Shown: positions 27,432-41,740 of the stretch, piece by piece | Numbering within the stretch: position 1 is the stretch's first letter | Layout of the letters: every line of letters starts with the position of its first letter | Assembly: GCA_029207755.1 (NCBI GenBank) | Contig: JARCOQ010000005.1 | Span: 47,643,563 to 47,707,562, forward strand | Reading direction: 5' to 3' | From: Chamaea fasciata | Lineage: Eukaryota > Chordata > Aves > Passeriformes > Sylviidae | DNA length: 64,000 bases | Program-made: the position numbers and the translations under genes | The notes under the pieces: model-generated | Told to the model about the DNA's origin: nothing | Seen by the model: the letters and a program-made list of their open reading frames with translations, nothing else | Databases searched by the model: none

Positions 27432-27447
27432 GGCTCTTTTCAGAGCC
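27432..27447 (+). terminator. H2AJ: Histone 3' stem-loop of H2A.J, with HDE
   Basis: Six-base stem GGCTCT/AGAGCC with loop TTTC, preceded by AACCCAAA and followed by ACCCAC, the usual SLBP/processing context. The purine-rich U7 snRNP target (AAAAGGAGCTGAA) is at about 27,462-27,474. Confidence 0.95.
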
Positions 27448-27526
27448 ACCCACTTCATCATAAAAGGAGCTGAACATCCTAGCAGAGAAACAAACTAACG
27501 TCCCCCACCGTCGTCTTTAAAAAGCC

Positions 27527-27532
27527 AATAAA
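27527..27532 (+). terminator. H2AJ: Poly(A) signal downstream of H2A.J
   Basis: AATAAA lies 80 bp past the stem-loop. This fits the known ability of H2A.J to make polyadenylated, replication-independent mRNA. Confidence 0.5.
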
Positions 27533-29430
27533 GAAACGAACAACCCCCCCGCCCCGAAACACCCCAAATCCTTTTTATCTTAGTTCTTGAAAAAAATCCT
27601 TACACAAACCTACCCCAACACTTTATATTATAGCTCTTAAATTAGGATTAGAATTTTGAAAACCCCACTATATAATACGTTGCTGACATGCCTAGTAAAA
27701 TTAATGCGATTTATTTAATGTGAAATAAATCACTTTGCGCTGGTAGGGGTGAGAAGGACACAATTTGTTAAGACTGTAAGAAAGAACCCACAGCCTCATC
27801 ATGCCTCTCCTTTTTCAGCGCGGCCCTTTGTAAAGTTCAGGTAATTCACTTGTGTCTTTAAAAAACAGCCCTGCCCTCTCCAAACAACTTTTAGACCTAC
27901 AGATACTGTTGGAGAGGAGGTTTTTTTTTGTTTGGTGTTTAGTGGGGTTGTGGGGGTTTTTTTGGTTGATTGGTGTGGGGGGGTTTTGTTGTTTTGTATT
28001 AAAAGGCATTCTGAGTTACTAATCCTTCTTATTAAAAATTTTTGAGCTGCTGAGCCCATTTTCTGCCTCAAATATGAAGGAATTTGAGATGAATTGTTCA
28101 TGACAATGCACAGGCAACCTGAGGTGAAAGGACTGTTCCCAGTTTTGATTCTATCTTATACCTAGTGCTAAATATACACCATAAATATGGTGAAATAGAA
28201 ACAGAAAATCTGCTACTATTGGTCAAAAAAAGTATTCTAATAATTACCCGTTTGAAAACAGTAATTACTTGAATCATAACATGGTCCAGAATTTTAGTAT
28301 CACCAACAGTTTAAATAGAAAGAGGTTAAAAGGAGTTTACAGGCCTTTGTCATTACAATGGGTTGTAGGCATTAATAAACATATCTGAGAATACTTATTT
28401 TAATTCTTTGTACTCTGAAAAACAATGTACATTTTTTTTAATTGAGACTTGGTCTTGGAAAATGCATCAGAAGACTGTTCCCCTCTTGCTTAGGTGTGAG
28501 TTGTTTCAGTGTAGCAGATACATCAGGACATGGCACTTTTAGTATTAATTCCAGTGTAGGGATCAGTCACTGGAAAGTAAGAAAATGGAGTATTTAGGAA
28601 ACTGCTGTGAAAGAGGAATCCTAACTTATCACTTGAGCAAATTTTATTATGTTCCGAGTAGTGGGAGTATCAGCTGGAGAAGTGTCTCCTTAGACAATGA
28701 TGACTCAGATTTTTGCCAATCCAGCTGTATCAAAATAAAAACACTAACATATTATCAAACGATAGGGCACTGGTTATCACTATTAACATAAACTGGCCGT
28801 GTTAAGTTTTTATGCCACCTAATTAATTAAGAAAGTTAGTATTTCTGTAGCAGAGGACGAGGGAACCATGTCTGCATTGTGTACACTGAGCAACACAGCA
28901 CACACTGCTATGCTGTAAAAAAGTCACCTCATTTGGTGAGACAAAAAGCGCTTCACAGGACTTTAACCTGCTCCTTGCCTTGCTGCATAATGCACTAATT
29001 TAATTTCTCTTAGTTATTTTGAAAGAGGTAAAGGATTTTGGACAAAGGAGCTAATTTCTAATCCATATTCAGTGCTCAAGATGAGCCTGTGTTACTTCCT
29101 CCTCTTTGAAATCAAATTGCGACTAAAATATCGATTTAAATCCCTGATTTTCAGTTCAGATTAAGAGAAGACCCTTTAAAGAATATTAATTAATTACTTT
29201 TGAAATGTAGTTCCCCACATCGCGGATTTTATTTAGAAGGAAAAACAAAAGTTTCTGTCTCCTGAGGTCTGTTCAGGTCCAGGACTCAGTGTTTATCGCC
29301 TCTTTTTTAGCTCACCCGTTGCCTCTTCGAAAGGAAACTTGGCCGAGGGGAACAAGAGTCTTTCTTTTCCACGCCGCTGCGAACTGAGGGGGGGTCGGTG
29401 GCGGAAATTCTGATAAAACCAGCCATTTTT
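27533..29430. other. AT-rich spacer between H2A.J and H1
   Basis: No gene seen. A G/T-rich low-complexity patch (GGTTTTTTTT, GGGGTTGTGGGGG) lies at 27,919-28,000. The small open frames are incidental. Confidence 0.5.
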
Positions 29431-29440
29431 GGCTCCTAAG

Positions 29441-29535
29441 AAACACAAAATGAGCGGGGAGAAGGGACCTTTCTGCCGTGCAGCGGGGCGGGCTCTGCAA
29501 CGCACCAATCACCGCGCGGCTCCGCTCTATAAATA
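29441..29535 (+). promoter_or_regulatory. H1 promoter: H1 box, CCAAT and TATA
   Basis: The H1-specific box AAACACA is at 29,441-29,447, a CCAAT at 29,505-29,509 and TATAAA at 29,528-29,533, with the ATG 65 bp after the TATA box. The AAACACA box about 90 bp upstream of TATA is diagnostic for replication-dependent vertebrate H1 genes and directs S-phase expression. Confidence 0.9.
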
Positions 29536-29597
29536 CGAGGCCGCCGACTTGCTCCAGGCCCAGTGGTTTCCCTGGTTCGTGGACGAAGGCCGATACA

Positions 29598-30254
29598 ATG
29601 TCGGAGACTGCGCCTGTTGCCGCTCCCGCTGTTTCTGCTCCCGGTGCCAAGGCCGCCGCCAAGAAGCCGAAGAAGGCGGCGAGCGGCGCCAAAGCCCGCA
29701 AGCCCGCGGGGCCCAGCGTCACCGAGCTGATCACCAAGGCCGTGTCCGCCTCCAAGGAGCGCAAGGGGCTCTCCCTCGCCGCGCTCAAGAAGGCGCTGGC
29801 CGCCGGCGGCTACGATGTGGAGAAGAACAACAGCCGCATCAAGCTGGGGCTCAAGAGCCTCGTCAGCAAGGGCACCTTAGTGCAAACCAAGGGCACCGGC
29901 GCTTCCGGGTCTTTCAAGCTGAACAAGAAGCCGAGTGAGACAAAAGAAAAGGCAACGAAGAAAAAGCTGGCTGCCAAGCCTAAGAAGCCGGCGGCTAAGA
30001 AGCCCGCCAGCGCTGCCAGGAAGCCCAAGAAGGCGGCGGCGGTGAAGAAGAGTCCGAAGAAGGCGAAGAAGCCGGCGGCCGCCGCGGCCAAGAAAGCGGC
30101 CAAGAGTCCCAAGAAGGCTGCAAAGGCAGGCCGCCCCAAGAAGGCAGCGAAGAGCCCGGCTAAGGCGAAAGCGGTGAAGCCCAAAGCAGCCAAGCCTAAG
30201 GCAGCCAAACCCAAAGCGGCAAAGGCAAAGAAGGCGGCGCCAAAAAAGAAGTGA
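29598..30254 (+). CDS. Linker histone H1 (avian somatic type)
   Basis: A 218-residue linker histone that binds the nucleosome dyad and linker DNA. It has a short Ala/Lys N-terminal tail, a winged-helix globular domain at about residues 39-112 (starts [12 protein letters not shown], includes [15 protein letters not shown] and ends GASGSFKL), and a Lys/Ala/Pro C-terminal tail of about 105 residues with SPKK-type motifs (KSPKKA, several copies) that are CDK sites and DNA-binding elements. The start at 29,598 is chosen because [10 protein letters not shown] is the family N-terminus; an in-frame upstream ATG at 29,478 lies before the TATA box. The protein is very close to chicken H1 subtypes such as H1.11, but I cannot assign a paralogue. 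The three-fold KPKAA repeat near the C-terminus probably varies in copy number. Confidence 0.97.
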   Translation: MSETAPVAAPAVSAPGAKAAAKKPKKAASGAKARKPAGPSVTELITKAVSASKERKGLSLAALKKALAAGGYDVEKNNSRIKLGLKSLVSKGTLVQTKGTGASGSFKLNKKPSETKEKATKKKLAAKPKKPAAKKPASAARKPKKAAAVKKSPKKAKKPAAAAAKKAAKSPKKAAKAGRPKKAAKSPAKAKAVKPKAAKPKAAKPKAAKAKKAAPKKK

Positions 30255-30301
30255 AGATGACTGAGAGAATTTAAGAGTCTACTCATTTAAATAAACCCAA
30301 A

Positions 30302-30317
30302 GGCTCTTTTAAGAGCC
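30302..30317 (+). terminator. Histone 3' stem-loop of H1, with HDE
   Basis: Stem GGCTCT/AGAGCC with loop TTTA, flanked by CCCAAA and ACCCAC. The U7 target AAAAAGAGCTGAAA is at about 30,332-30,345. Confidence 0.95.
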
Positions 30318-30345
30318 ACCCACTTACTCTCAAAAAGAGCTGAAA

Positions 30346-31640
30346 CGCTTCCGGTTATATATCAGCAAACCAAAATCACTTTCAGATTTCGGTAGGAGTT
30401 CACACGGCAATAATAAAGTTCCGATTTCGGGTACGTGTGCGTTCGGTAAGGCCCGCGTGGGAAATAAGCTTCCTTTAAAAGGAAGTGTTGTCCTTACGTG
30501 CAATTGGGGAGCGCTGCGGTAACAGCTGCGCCCGCCCCGCCCCCGGGTCATTGACCGGCGCAGCCCGGAGCGAAAAGAGGCAGTGTCGGCGGCTCCGCGG
30601 AGCGGTGAGCGCCCTCCGCTCCGGTGCCCGGGGGAGTTTAAAAGTGCCGCGTTGGGCCGTGATTAGCCCCGCACCGCCTTCCGGCAGGCCCCGCCTTCCC
30701 AGGGCGGTGACCCCCCCCCCCCCCCCCCCCGGAATCCGCCGCGGCCGTGCCCGGTGCCGGCCCCGAGCGGGAAGCGAGCGCCGGCTGATCGGTGACGCGC
30801 GGCGCCGCATCTGCCCTCCCTCCCCTGTCTCATGGCCTTCGGGTTGGGGGAGGCGAGGACGGGCATGGAGCAGGGATGGAGAAACTTGCGGGCCGTGCCA
30901 CGGCCATGTCCGGCGGCAGCTGCTGCCCAGCTCCGCTCTCGCAGCGGGGCGGCGGAGCAGGAAGGGCTCCGGCCGCCGCCTCCCAGTAAACCTTGCCATG
31001 TAAATCACTGATCGCCCACTTTTCTTCGGCAGTTTTTTCCCCCCGCCTTTTTTTATTTATTTATTTTATTTTTTCTGTTTTACCTCCAAGAAGGAACCAT
31101 CTCCTGCAAAATCTTGGGACATCGGTGTTCAAAGCCTGAAAACCCTTCATTAAGAAAATCTTTTCCTATCGAGTACGGACATGTACTTGAAAAAAAAAAA
31201 ACACCCAGCCACATTGACAAGGGTAATGGCAGGTTAGGATATATGCGAGTATTATAAAACCCAGAACATAAAATCCCGGCTCAAAAATTAACCGGCCAAG
31301 ACGGAAGCAACCTTTTTTTAATTTTTATTTTACTGCTATAGTGCACTGTAAGTAAATGCGAGGTCTTCCAAGTAAAAGGCATTAAACCCGTAGAAAATTT
31401 AAACAATTTCACTTTCCCCCCACGACTTGCATTTGAATAAGTAGCTGCTGTTTTCAAGTCCCCTTTAAGACGTAACCGGGTTACAGGTTTTGAACGAGCA
31501 AGTTTAAATACCATGCATAGGAAATGTTAATTTCTAGAAAACTTACTGGGTACGTTTCAACTTGCTAGGGAGAGGACCCCCGATTTTCTAATTAACATGC
31601 AAATGTTTAGCTATTTACATACCTCCCCACTAAGAGCACT
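30346..31640. other. Spacer with GC-rich block and long C-run
   Basis: A GC-rich stretch at 30,500-30,990 contains an uninterrupted C-run at about 30,710-30,730 (G-run on the other strand). Open frames exist on both strands but match nothing. An A-run is at 31,189-31,201. No histone gene or stem-loop is present here. Confidence 0.5.
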
Positions 31641-31669
31641 GATTCAGCCCTTTTACTTGAAAACGTGGT

Positions 31670-31685
31670 GGCTCTTAAAAGAGCC
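31670..31685 (-). terminator. Histone 3' stem-loop of H2B (first copy)
   Basis: On the minus strand: stem GGCTCT/AGAGCC, loop TTTA. A weaker U7 target, AAAAGGGCTGAATC, lies at 31,641-31,654 on the same strand. Confidence 0.93.
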
Positions 31686-31715
31686 TTTGGGTTGAAAGTG
31701 GCGGTCCGAGACGCT

Positions 31716-32105
<390 letters not shown>

Positions 32106-32154
32106 TCACTTCCTGCTCTGTCAAAGCGGAGTACCGGATTCCGCCTTTCCTCCC

Positions 32155-32316
32155 CTATTTATAGGGCTCTTATGCAAAACTACGGTATCAGAATGTAGCT
32201 TTTCTATTGGACAACAGGGGTAGTGACGTCATCCACAGCACTAAGCACTTTGCTATTGGTATTTTTTAAACGCCACGCTAGGATTGGTCCATGATTCCGA
32301 TGCTGTCAGCCAATCA
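32155..32316 (-). promoter_or_regulatory. H2B promoter: TATA, octamer, CRE and CCAAT array
   Basis: Reading towards the gene on the minus strand: CCAAT boxes (as ATTGG on +) at 32,283-32,287, 32,255-32,259 and 32,206-32,210, CRE TGACGTCA at 32,224-32,231, octamer-like ATGCAAAA at 32,172-32,179 (one mismatch to the H2B octamer), and TATAAA at 32,157-32,162. A further CCAAT in the opposite direction at 32,310-32,314 gives a layout like a bidirectional H2A/H2B promoter. Confidence 0.88.
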
Positions 32317-34100
32317 GAATGAGCTCTTTCAATCCCTGCGTTCGCTACCGAAGCTCGTCCGCCGCGGCGCGGCCTCTCCCGGGCCCAGGGTCACCCAGGA
32401 GCACCCGGCTCGTGTGTCCCCCGCAGCAGCCGGCGGGTTTGGAACCACAAAATGCAGTTATGGGCATTTCTAAGGAAAAAAAAAAAAAACCCACAACCAC
32501 AAAACACCCCCTCTCCCCCCCAAATCCATAAACAAACAACTTGTGAGGGCTTCTGCTACTATTTTCTTTCCTTTTTCTTTTTCTTTTTTTCTTTTTTTTT
32601 TTCGTTCTTCCCACCCCCCCCCCCCCCCCCCCGAAAAAGAGGCATATCTGCATGGTTCATAGAATAGCTTTCATTTGTAACAAACAGCCACAGGATAAAT
32701 ATAAAAGGGAAAAAGATGCAGCCAGGAAAGATATAGGGAGTCTGGAATACAAACACTGTTAATCATGTTTAGAATTAATCCTTTTTGGCCCATAGATGGT
32801 GGCTTTTTTCACCAATTTATATGAGATGGAAGCTGTGATTTAATTTGCAACATGGAATGTTTGGATTTCTCCTAAGATGCAATAAATATTGAAAGTACAT
32901 GTTTAAGTCAAAACCATGATAATCCTAAAAAATAAAAGTGAATTTTATTCTGCAGTTCGAAATTACCATGAACCAGAAAACCAAGCTGTTTTCTTGTTCA
33001 TATCACTTCATTGTGCAAGAACAAAACATGATGCTATTTCCTTTTGGAAACCTTAAGGACTATTTAAAGACTGGACTTACCTGGTATAGGACGAAAAAGT
33101 TTTCTTGTGTAGGCCCATGCTACCTATCTGGAACAAGCGAAAAACGAGATCTTAGCAAGCTGGTCTTGCTTCTGCTCTTTTTTCCTTTTTACCATGCCAA
33201 GCAGAAGCATAGATCCACAAAGATCTCCAGCCTGTATGCAAAACAGAGGTGTCTGAAGGGAAGCAGACATATAAAGGTTGGGATATTTTTCCTTTCCAGG
33301 GAGAGAGGCTTGCTTGAAAGTGCTTCTGCTGTACATTTCTCCTGAACTGTGAAGGTAAAGCAGTCCTGCAAAGAGCAGCTTAATGTTACCTCAGTTATCC
33401 TGCTGCTCTGTTTTAATATCTGCCCTCTCTCCACAGCCCTGCTGCCTCTCATCCAGAACAGGGATATATGCTGGAGATTTAGTTTTTGAACATAACTTCA
33501 TTTTAGTGTGGTGTAATTTTCTATCTGGAACACAGAGAAAAGAACCAAGAAGTCCCAGGAAAAGTTAAAGAAGAACTTGGCAATCAAGAGCACACAGCAA
33601 CAGGGAAAACTGCAAATTTACTGATGATGAGACACATTTGTCTTGTAGTTAGGATTATCTGGGAAAATTTTTAAAGTGCAAAATGAACCTTAGAATTATA
33701 TTTGAGAAGCTGAGTTACCAGGCTGCGAGCAGCTATTGTAGATCTTTTAGCTTTTGACACTGAAATTTTAAGCATAATTACATGATTTGCTCCATACTTT
33801 GTCACCTGTAGCTGTAAGTTTTCTAGTTTTTTAAGTTGTTGAGTGTTGTGATAATTTGAAGACCGTAAAACTCCCTGGAGAAACATTAAATATGCCACAT
33901 TTTGACAGCAAAAAATAAAGACTAAGAAGACCAAGGTGAAAGAACAGAAAAAAGAAAGACAAGAAGTCAACCATGCATTTTCAAAAAAACTCCCGCACAT
34001 ATGGACACTTGAAACTACTAAAGGTGATTAAGATGATGGATCTCATTAAAATGAATGCGGCTGAAGAAGTACGGTAACTACAGAATACTGGTTTGTGATC
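32317..34100. other. Spacer with poly-pyrimidine and C-run
   Basis: A short GC patch lies at 32,340-32,440. A T-rich then C-rich homopyrimidine tract spans 32,560-32,632 with an unbroken C-run at about 32,614-32,632. The rest is AT-rich and no gene is recognised. Confidence 0.5.
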
Positions 34101-34429
34101 AAAAAGTAATATAAACTGAAGAAAAAAACAAACAGGGTAAGAAATAGCTCAATAGTTATCCGTAAAGAGTGAGACTATGAAAACGACCAAACACATGGCA
34201 ATTTTTAAAAACACAGGAAGTGGTAAAGGTTTTTATCATAGGTATAGCTGCAAGAGACATCAATCAGCTCCTTCACTAACACATCAGTCCCAAAAACAGA
34301 ACAAAGCTGAGTAATAATTAAGTCAAGGACATGGGACACGCGAAAGAATTTCCCCGTGGCAAAAATTTAAAGTGTCGCCCTCAGGGGGAATAAAACAAAA
34401 AAATTGGCAGCACATTTACTCCCCTTTCT

Positions 34430-35246
<817 letters not shown>

Positions 35247-35283
35247 AACTACATGTTAACATTTATGTTGTGTATAAACCAAA

Positions 35284-35299
35284 GGCTCTTTTCAGAGCC
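35284..35299 (+). terminator. Histone 3' stem-loop of H4 copy 1, with HDE
   Basis: Stem GGCTCT/AGAGCC, loop TTTC, with CCAAA before and ACCCAC after. The U7 target AATAAGAGCTG is at 35,315-35,325. The whole 3' context is shared with the H4 at 60,563. Confidence 0.95.
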
Positions 35300-35583
35300 A
35301 CCCACAAATTTCATAATAAGAGCTGTTTGTTACTAATGCGTGTCTTTGTTTGTGAGGTTATAGAAGACAAAAATAATAGCACTCGTGAAAATATTAAACC
35401 TAGCAAGAAGTTAATTGTGATGGTAAATCCTCTAGTCAATGTTCACCCAGTGCGTTGTGCATCGTGCACTGAATTTTACTAGGTCCGGGACCCTGAGTGT
35501 AGCTAGGACTGTGTAAATAGCAGCTCCTGAGCTCTAGCGGTTACAGGACGGAAGTGTCTGAGATTACGTTTGTACATTTTACT

Positions 35584-36091
<508 letters not shown>

Positions 36092-36116
36092 AAGGATTTA
36101 AAATTACAAAGTAAAC

Positions 36117-36132
36117 GGCTCTTTTAAGAGCC
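36117..36132 (+). terminator. Histone 3' stem-loop of H2B copy 2
   Basis: Stem GGCTCT/AGAGCC with loop TTTA. The flanks are atypical (AAAC before, TCCACAC after) and the possible U7 target CTGAGCTGTG near 36,147 is weak, unlike the other genes. Confidence 0.9.
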
Positions 36133-36327
36133 TCCACACGTTCCTAACTGAGCTGTGATTGCAAATACGACACGGGATTTTTAAAATGTGGATTATGCAA
36201 TACAAATGCAAGAAAATATAAACTACACCCTGTTGTGGGTATACAATATTGCTCAAGTCTCAAACCTACTTGTCTAATGCATTACTGATTTAAGCAATTA
36301 CAAGCTCTAGTTGTGAAACCCGTGTGC

Positions 36328-36343
36328 GGCTCTGAAAAGAGCC
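36328..36343 (-). terminator. Histone 3' stem-loop of H4 copy 2
   Basis: On the minus strand: stem GGCTCT/AGAGCC, loop TTTC. A possible U7 target, CTAGAGCTTG, is at 36,301-36,310. It lies about 195 bp from the convergent H2B stem-loop. Confidence 0.92.
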
Positions 36344-36380
36344 TTAGTATTTTAGACAATATAAAATCTACAATTTTAAT

Positions 36381-37240
<860 letters not shown>

Positions 37241-37373
37241 ATTGATAAAATTTCTGTCAACCTTGTCCTCGGCGACCGGCAGCTTCTTTCTCTTACTAAG
37301 TTTTTCTTCTTTTTTTTTGTTTAAAATAGGACGGGAAGGAAACACTCAAGCCGTGTCATGGCTAGAGGATTTT

Positions 37374-37659
37374 TCTCTCCTCTCCTCTCCTCTCCTCTCC
37401 TCTCCTCTCCTCTCCTCTCCTCTCCTCTCCTCTCCTCTCCTCTCCTCTCCTCTCCTCTCCTCTCCTCTCCTCTCCTCTCCTCTCCTCTCCTCTCCTCTCC
37501 TCTCCTCTCCTCTCCTCTCCTCTCCTCTCCTCTCCTCTCCTCTCCTCTCCTCTCCTCTCCTCTCCTCTCCTCTCCTCTCCTCTCCTCTCCTCTCCTCTCC
37601 TCTCCTCTCCTCTCCTCTCCTCTCCTCTCCTCTCCTCTCCTCTCCTCTCCTCTCCTCTC
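37374..37659. repeat. (TCTCC)n pentanucleotide microsatellite, about 57 copies
   Basis: An uninterrupted run of the 5-bp unit TCTCC for about 285 bp; the opposite strand is pure purine (GGAGA)n. No interruptions are visible. It reads open in several frames on both strands (repeating SPLLS or RRGEE), which is purely the result of the repeat. Confidence 0.99.
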
Positions 37660-40600
37660 GCATTTCCTACAGAGGATTAAAGCACGAACTGTTCTATGGC
37701 CTGTGTTTCTTTTACTGGGTTTTGTTTGTTTGGTTGTTTCCTGGAAACACAAGAGCACACACGTGCTTCCGTGAACGTATTTTCTGTCATACCTTTGCCT
37801 ATCTAGTGTATTTTTGACCGTTTCTAGGAAAGCTGAGAGCCTAGAGAATTATAAAAGAACAGACCGTAAGGAAGAAGCAACATTTTCTGGAAATATTTAC
37901 TATTAGTGAAGTAGGAGACTTGTACTTGGTCCACACCGTAACGGAAATGAAAGACTATTTCAAATTTCTCACACTAATGTTTGAGTTATCTCTTTGCAAA
38001 ACATGCAGCATTTAAAATAGGAATGCTGCTCAAATTTCTATCCATCAACACTAAAATACAGATCATTGCTCTAGTACTACTAAGTTTCATGTATTAAGGC
38101 AGAATTGCATAAACTAATACATTTTTCCTTCCTGAAACAGATACTACTACGCTAATTTATATTGAAATTAAACTCAATTTCAAAATTAAAAGCATTTGGG
38201 GCCACTTGGCATTTTCCCTTTCTAATTTTTAACAGCAAAAATTTTCACAAATTTCTACTGATTTTGGGTAATAATAAACAGTCTTTACAGTTAGTAGAGG
38301 AATATTGACATAGAAATAAATAAGTCTTCAAGAAGTGTGAAAATAAGAATTCCCCAAGGAACCTTTTATGGATTTTGTTTTGGTGTGATTTCTGTTTTAA
38401 TTTGCATTTAGTCTTCATATTCTGAGAACTCATAGCATTGTAAAACATTTTCACTGGCATAATTTTGTGTAACTTCTTTGAAAAAGAGGAGAAAAAGAAA
38501 GTGCTGCTGTAACAACAACCTCATTGTCCCAGCATCCTTCTTTCTTATTAGTGACTCACACATTTTAGGATAAGAAATTTCTCTGTTTCTTTACGTCTTC
38601 TCACTTATCCCCTCAAAAATGTAGCAGATATATGTTCAGAAAGGAATTTGCTGTCTTTTTTTTAAGATAAACAGATTTATCTAAATTACTTTTTCCAAAC
38701 AATGGAACATAAGGAAAAAATTCTGAGTTTGTTTGGTTTTGGTGGGGTTTGTTTGCTTGTTTGCTTTGTTTTTTTAATATCTGTGGTTATCTTTTAGTCA
38801 TTTTTCTGTTTCACTCTGCAGAAGACAACTTTGTTCCAAACTCTTCAGCCTTCTTTTATGAAACTGTAAGTTTACTGATAGAATCTATTTTATAACTTAG
38901 GGAACTGCCTTTTTTGGAATTGTGACTCCAACGTTTATGGATGTATCATAGTGCATTTGTTTTTTATTCTTCCCTAACATGAGGCCCCCTCTCGGGTTTC
39001 CTGGTTGTCACCTTCTTATAAGCACCACTAACCAACTTTCTATTTGATTCCTACACTTAAACTAGAGTCTTCTATGGGAAAGTGATTGATCCATTAGCGC
39101 ATGTGACACCCTCCAGTCACATGGGCGTGTTACACTTGCAAAGCAAAAGCAATTAGCAACTCCAAACCCAAACCCAGAATGTTAAATGAAGACAACAGTA
39201 GCACTGATCGATAAATGAAACAGTTGTGGAAAGATATCCAAGAGGAGGAGGAGTAGAACACCATCCCTTTTGCAACAGTAAATACCTGGTGGAGGCTCAT
39301 GGAGGGTCCCAGGGAGGCTCTGGCAACTCTGCTTTATGTTTCTGAGGACAGGGCAGGGGTGAGGGTGTCTCCTGTGTAGTTGAGTTCTGAATCTATCCTG
39401 GGACAGTTGAGTGAACCAGTGCAAACTTCATACTGTACTTTTAGTTAAATTGAAGATAAAAAGTAACTCTTAAACATTATTTATAACGTGCGAAAAAACC
39501 AAACCAGCCCCACTCCCTAAACTCGTGAGGATAAGAAGTTTTAGTTGAAAGTGTCCTTAAATACAACATATGGAGGTGCTTGCAAAATACTGTGTATTAG
39601 GAAATACCTTTAATGTAGTCTTACAGCCATGCACTTCAGGGCCATTAAAATAGATAAATTTTATAAGGCTGTTAAGAACTTCCTATTCTTCCCATTTAAA
39701 GATCCCAGTTACAGATCTTTAAAAATGTATAATGACTGCACGTACACATGCACACACATACACACATATAACAATTGCAATTCAGTCCTCACAGCATGTA
39801 TTCAGTATTCTCATTTCTGTGTAGGCTGCACTCATGCTCCTGCTGTAAGATGAACTCAAACTCTGCATGCACCTACCTAATAAACAGCAAGAACTGGCCT
39901 GGAAATGCTTCTGATTGTCAAAGTTTTCAAGCACAGGATGCAGAGATGGGGTGACACTTTTGTTCTGGAAAAATTTCTGTGTTACATGGGCCTAGACTGA
40001 GAATAGCAAAGGAGCCTGAGAGTGACAGATGTTGGCAACCTCTCCATTTTTCTTTGGTGACTGCATAGCTGCCACTCTTAGGCTTTTAAATGCATCTGTC
40101 CTGGGTGTGGACTAGTCCATATCCATGTAATAATCTTAATTTTTTCCAAACATGTTCCTTTTTCCTATCAAAAGCCAACAATAATCTGTCAGATGAGTCT
40201 GCCTGGGAGAACTGATGGGAAGACCAAAATTGGCCCAAATAAGGAAAATAACATTCAATTTCAGCAACCAGCAGGATACTTCATTTGGGAAAAAGGAGGG
40301 GAAGAAAGCCTTCCTTAATGTTCTATTTCACAACATAAGTAACTTGAATTGCAGCTGGCTCTGTTTGTTGCTTAGAAGTTCTTCAATCTCAGTGTGACAA
40401 TGACTTTGACAGAGCCAGCTGACTGCAGCAAAGCATTCAGAAATTCTCAACTGCTACTTATCATTGCATTGGTGCAGTGGAGATCTTACCTGGTTTTCAT
40501 ATTCTACCAGCAGTCTGAATTAATTCTGGAGAAGTTCTGACCTCAGCACACTGAATTGACATCTAAAACACACCAAGATTTACATTTGACTTTTGGCTGT

Positions 40601-41279
40601 TCCTGAAAACCTAAGTCTCTGAAACGCTTTTTGTTTTGTTCATTTGTGCACTTTTTTTTGGTCACGCTTCTTACATCACGCCTTAGGCTCTAGATCCTTA
40701 TGTTCATTACAACATTGGCATACTGCCCTAAAATCCATGAGATCAAATGGAACGCTTATGGAAAAATATATCACGTGCCCGATCTGGATCAATTACTTTT
40801 CTATTGATGGCATCACAAGCTGAAGCTCTTACAGGCCAAAACATTGTATCATGATGGATCAGTAATGTGCTTGGAATAGCAAAAAAAAATCCATATGCAG
40901 AGAGAAAGAGGATACTCATAAATACATCAAATATTCATGGCATGGGGACAGCATGCAATGAAATGGAAGATCTTCAGAAATAGATAGTGATGAGCAAGGA
41001 TAAAATGTAGAGAGAGAAGCAGTAATGTCACAGACAATATATAATCAGGTTTTTTAATTGCATAACTACATTTAACCTCCACATGAGAACAGATAACAGC
41101 ACAGCAGAGTGCAGGCTTGGCTGATGTGTAAAGACAAAGTGATCAAGCCCATTAAAAAAGCATCTTCATGTTAATGAACTAGCAAAACCTCACAGTGCTT
41201 AAAGGTGAAAGAACATGAAGGACAGGGAAGCAGATAGGGAAATTAACATTGTCAATACATGTAAACTTGAGAAAGCACC
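37660..41279. other. AT-rich spacer, no gene recognised
   Basis: Non-coding sequence with short T- and A-runs and a short AC-rich patch (ACACATGCACACACATACACACATATA) at about 39,740-39,770. No histone signals are present. Confidence 0.5.
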
Positions 41280-41740
41280 ACAGGTGACTCCGACAAGAAG
41301 GTGAGGAGGGAGCAGCGTTGGGGCAGGGCCACGCTGTCCTTGACATGCTCTGCCACCCCAATGTCCCTGCAGGTGTGACTCTGACACCTTACCCTAAGAG
41401 CAGGCTTGGGCTGAAGTCGAGGTGCCCAGCACCACGGATGGCCTGGAAGAGAAAGGTGTGAAGAAAGCAGTGTTGGGGCAGGGCCATACTCACCTTGGCA
41501 TGTCTTTGGTGACACCAGTGCCCCTGGAGCTCTAAACTTTGTGGTTCTTTGAACCTGAAGCCAAACCTAAAAGAACCTTTAGACTGAGATGCTAGGCACC
41601 ATGGGTGGCACAGATGAAAACAGTGTGGAGTGAGCAAGGTTGGGGCATGTCTTTTGCCACCCCAGTGTCCTTGGAACTGCAGGATTTGTTTCTCTGATCC
41701 CTATCAGTCATCACAGACTGGGGTTGAGGCCCCCAGCCAG
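41280..41740. repeat. Imperfect tandem repeat, three units of about 155-165 bp
   Basis: Three similar segments start at about 41,311, 41,466 and 41,633, each opening with AGCA(G/A)(C/T/G)GTTGGGGCA and each containing a CCACCCCA(A/G)TGTCC or related ACACCAGTGCCCC block. In the first two the unit ends with a GCCCAGCACCA.GGATGGC or GCTAGGCACCATGGGTGGC segment. Divergence between units is considerable, so the array is old or was built from degenerate copies. No coding function is supported. Confidence 0.75.

Noticed and set aside
30475..31008. 170+ codon frames on both strands between H1 and H2B
   Set aside because: GC-rich sequence lacks stop codons in all frames; the frames run through a C homopolymer and resemble no protein.
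37242..37817. Open frames of 105-191 codons on both strands made of SPLLS or RRGEE repeats
   Set aside because: They are purely the translation of the (TCTCC)n microsatellite, which has no stop codons in these frames.
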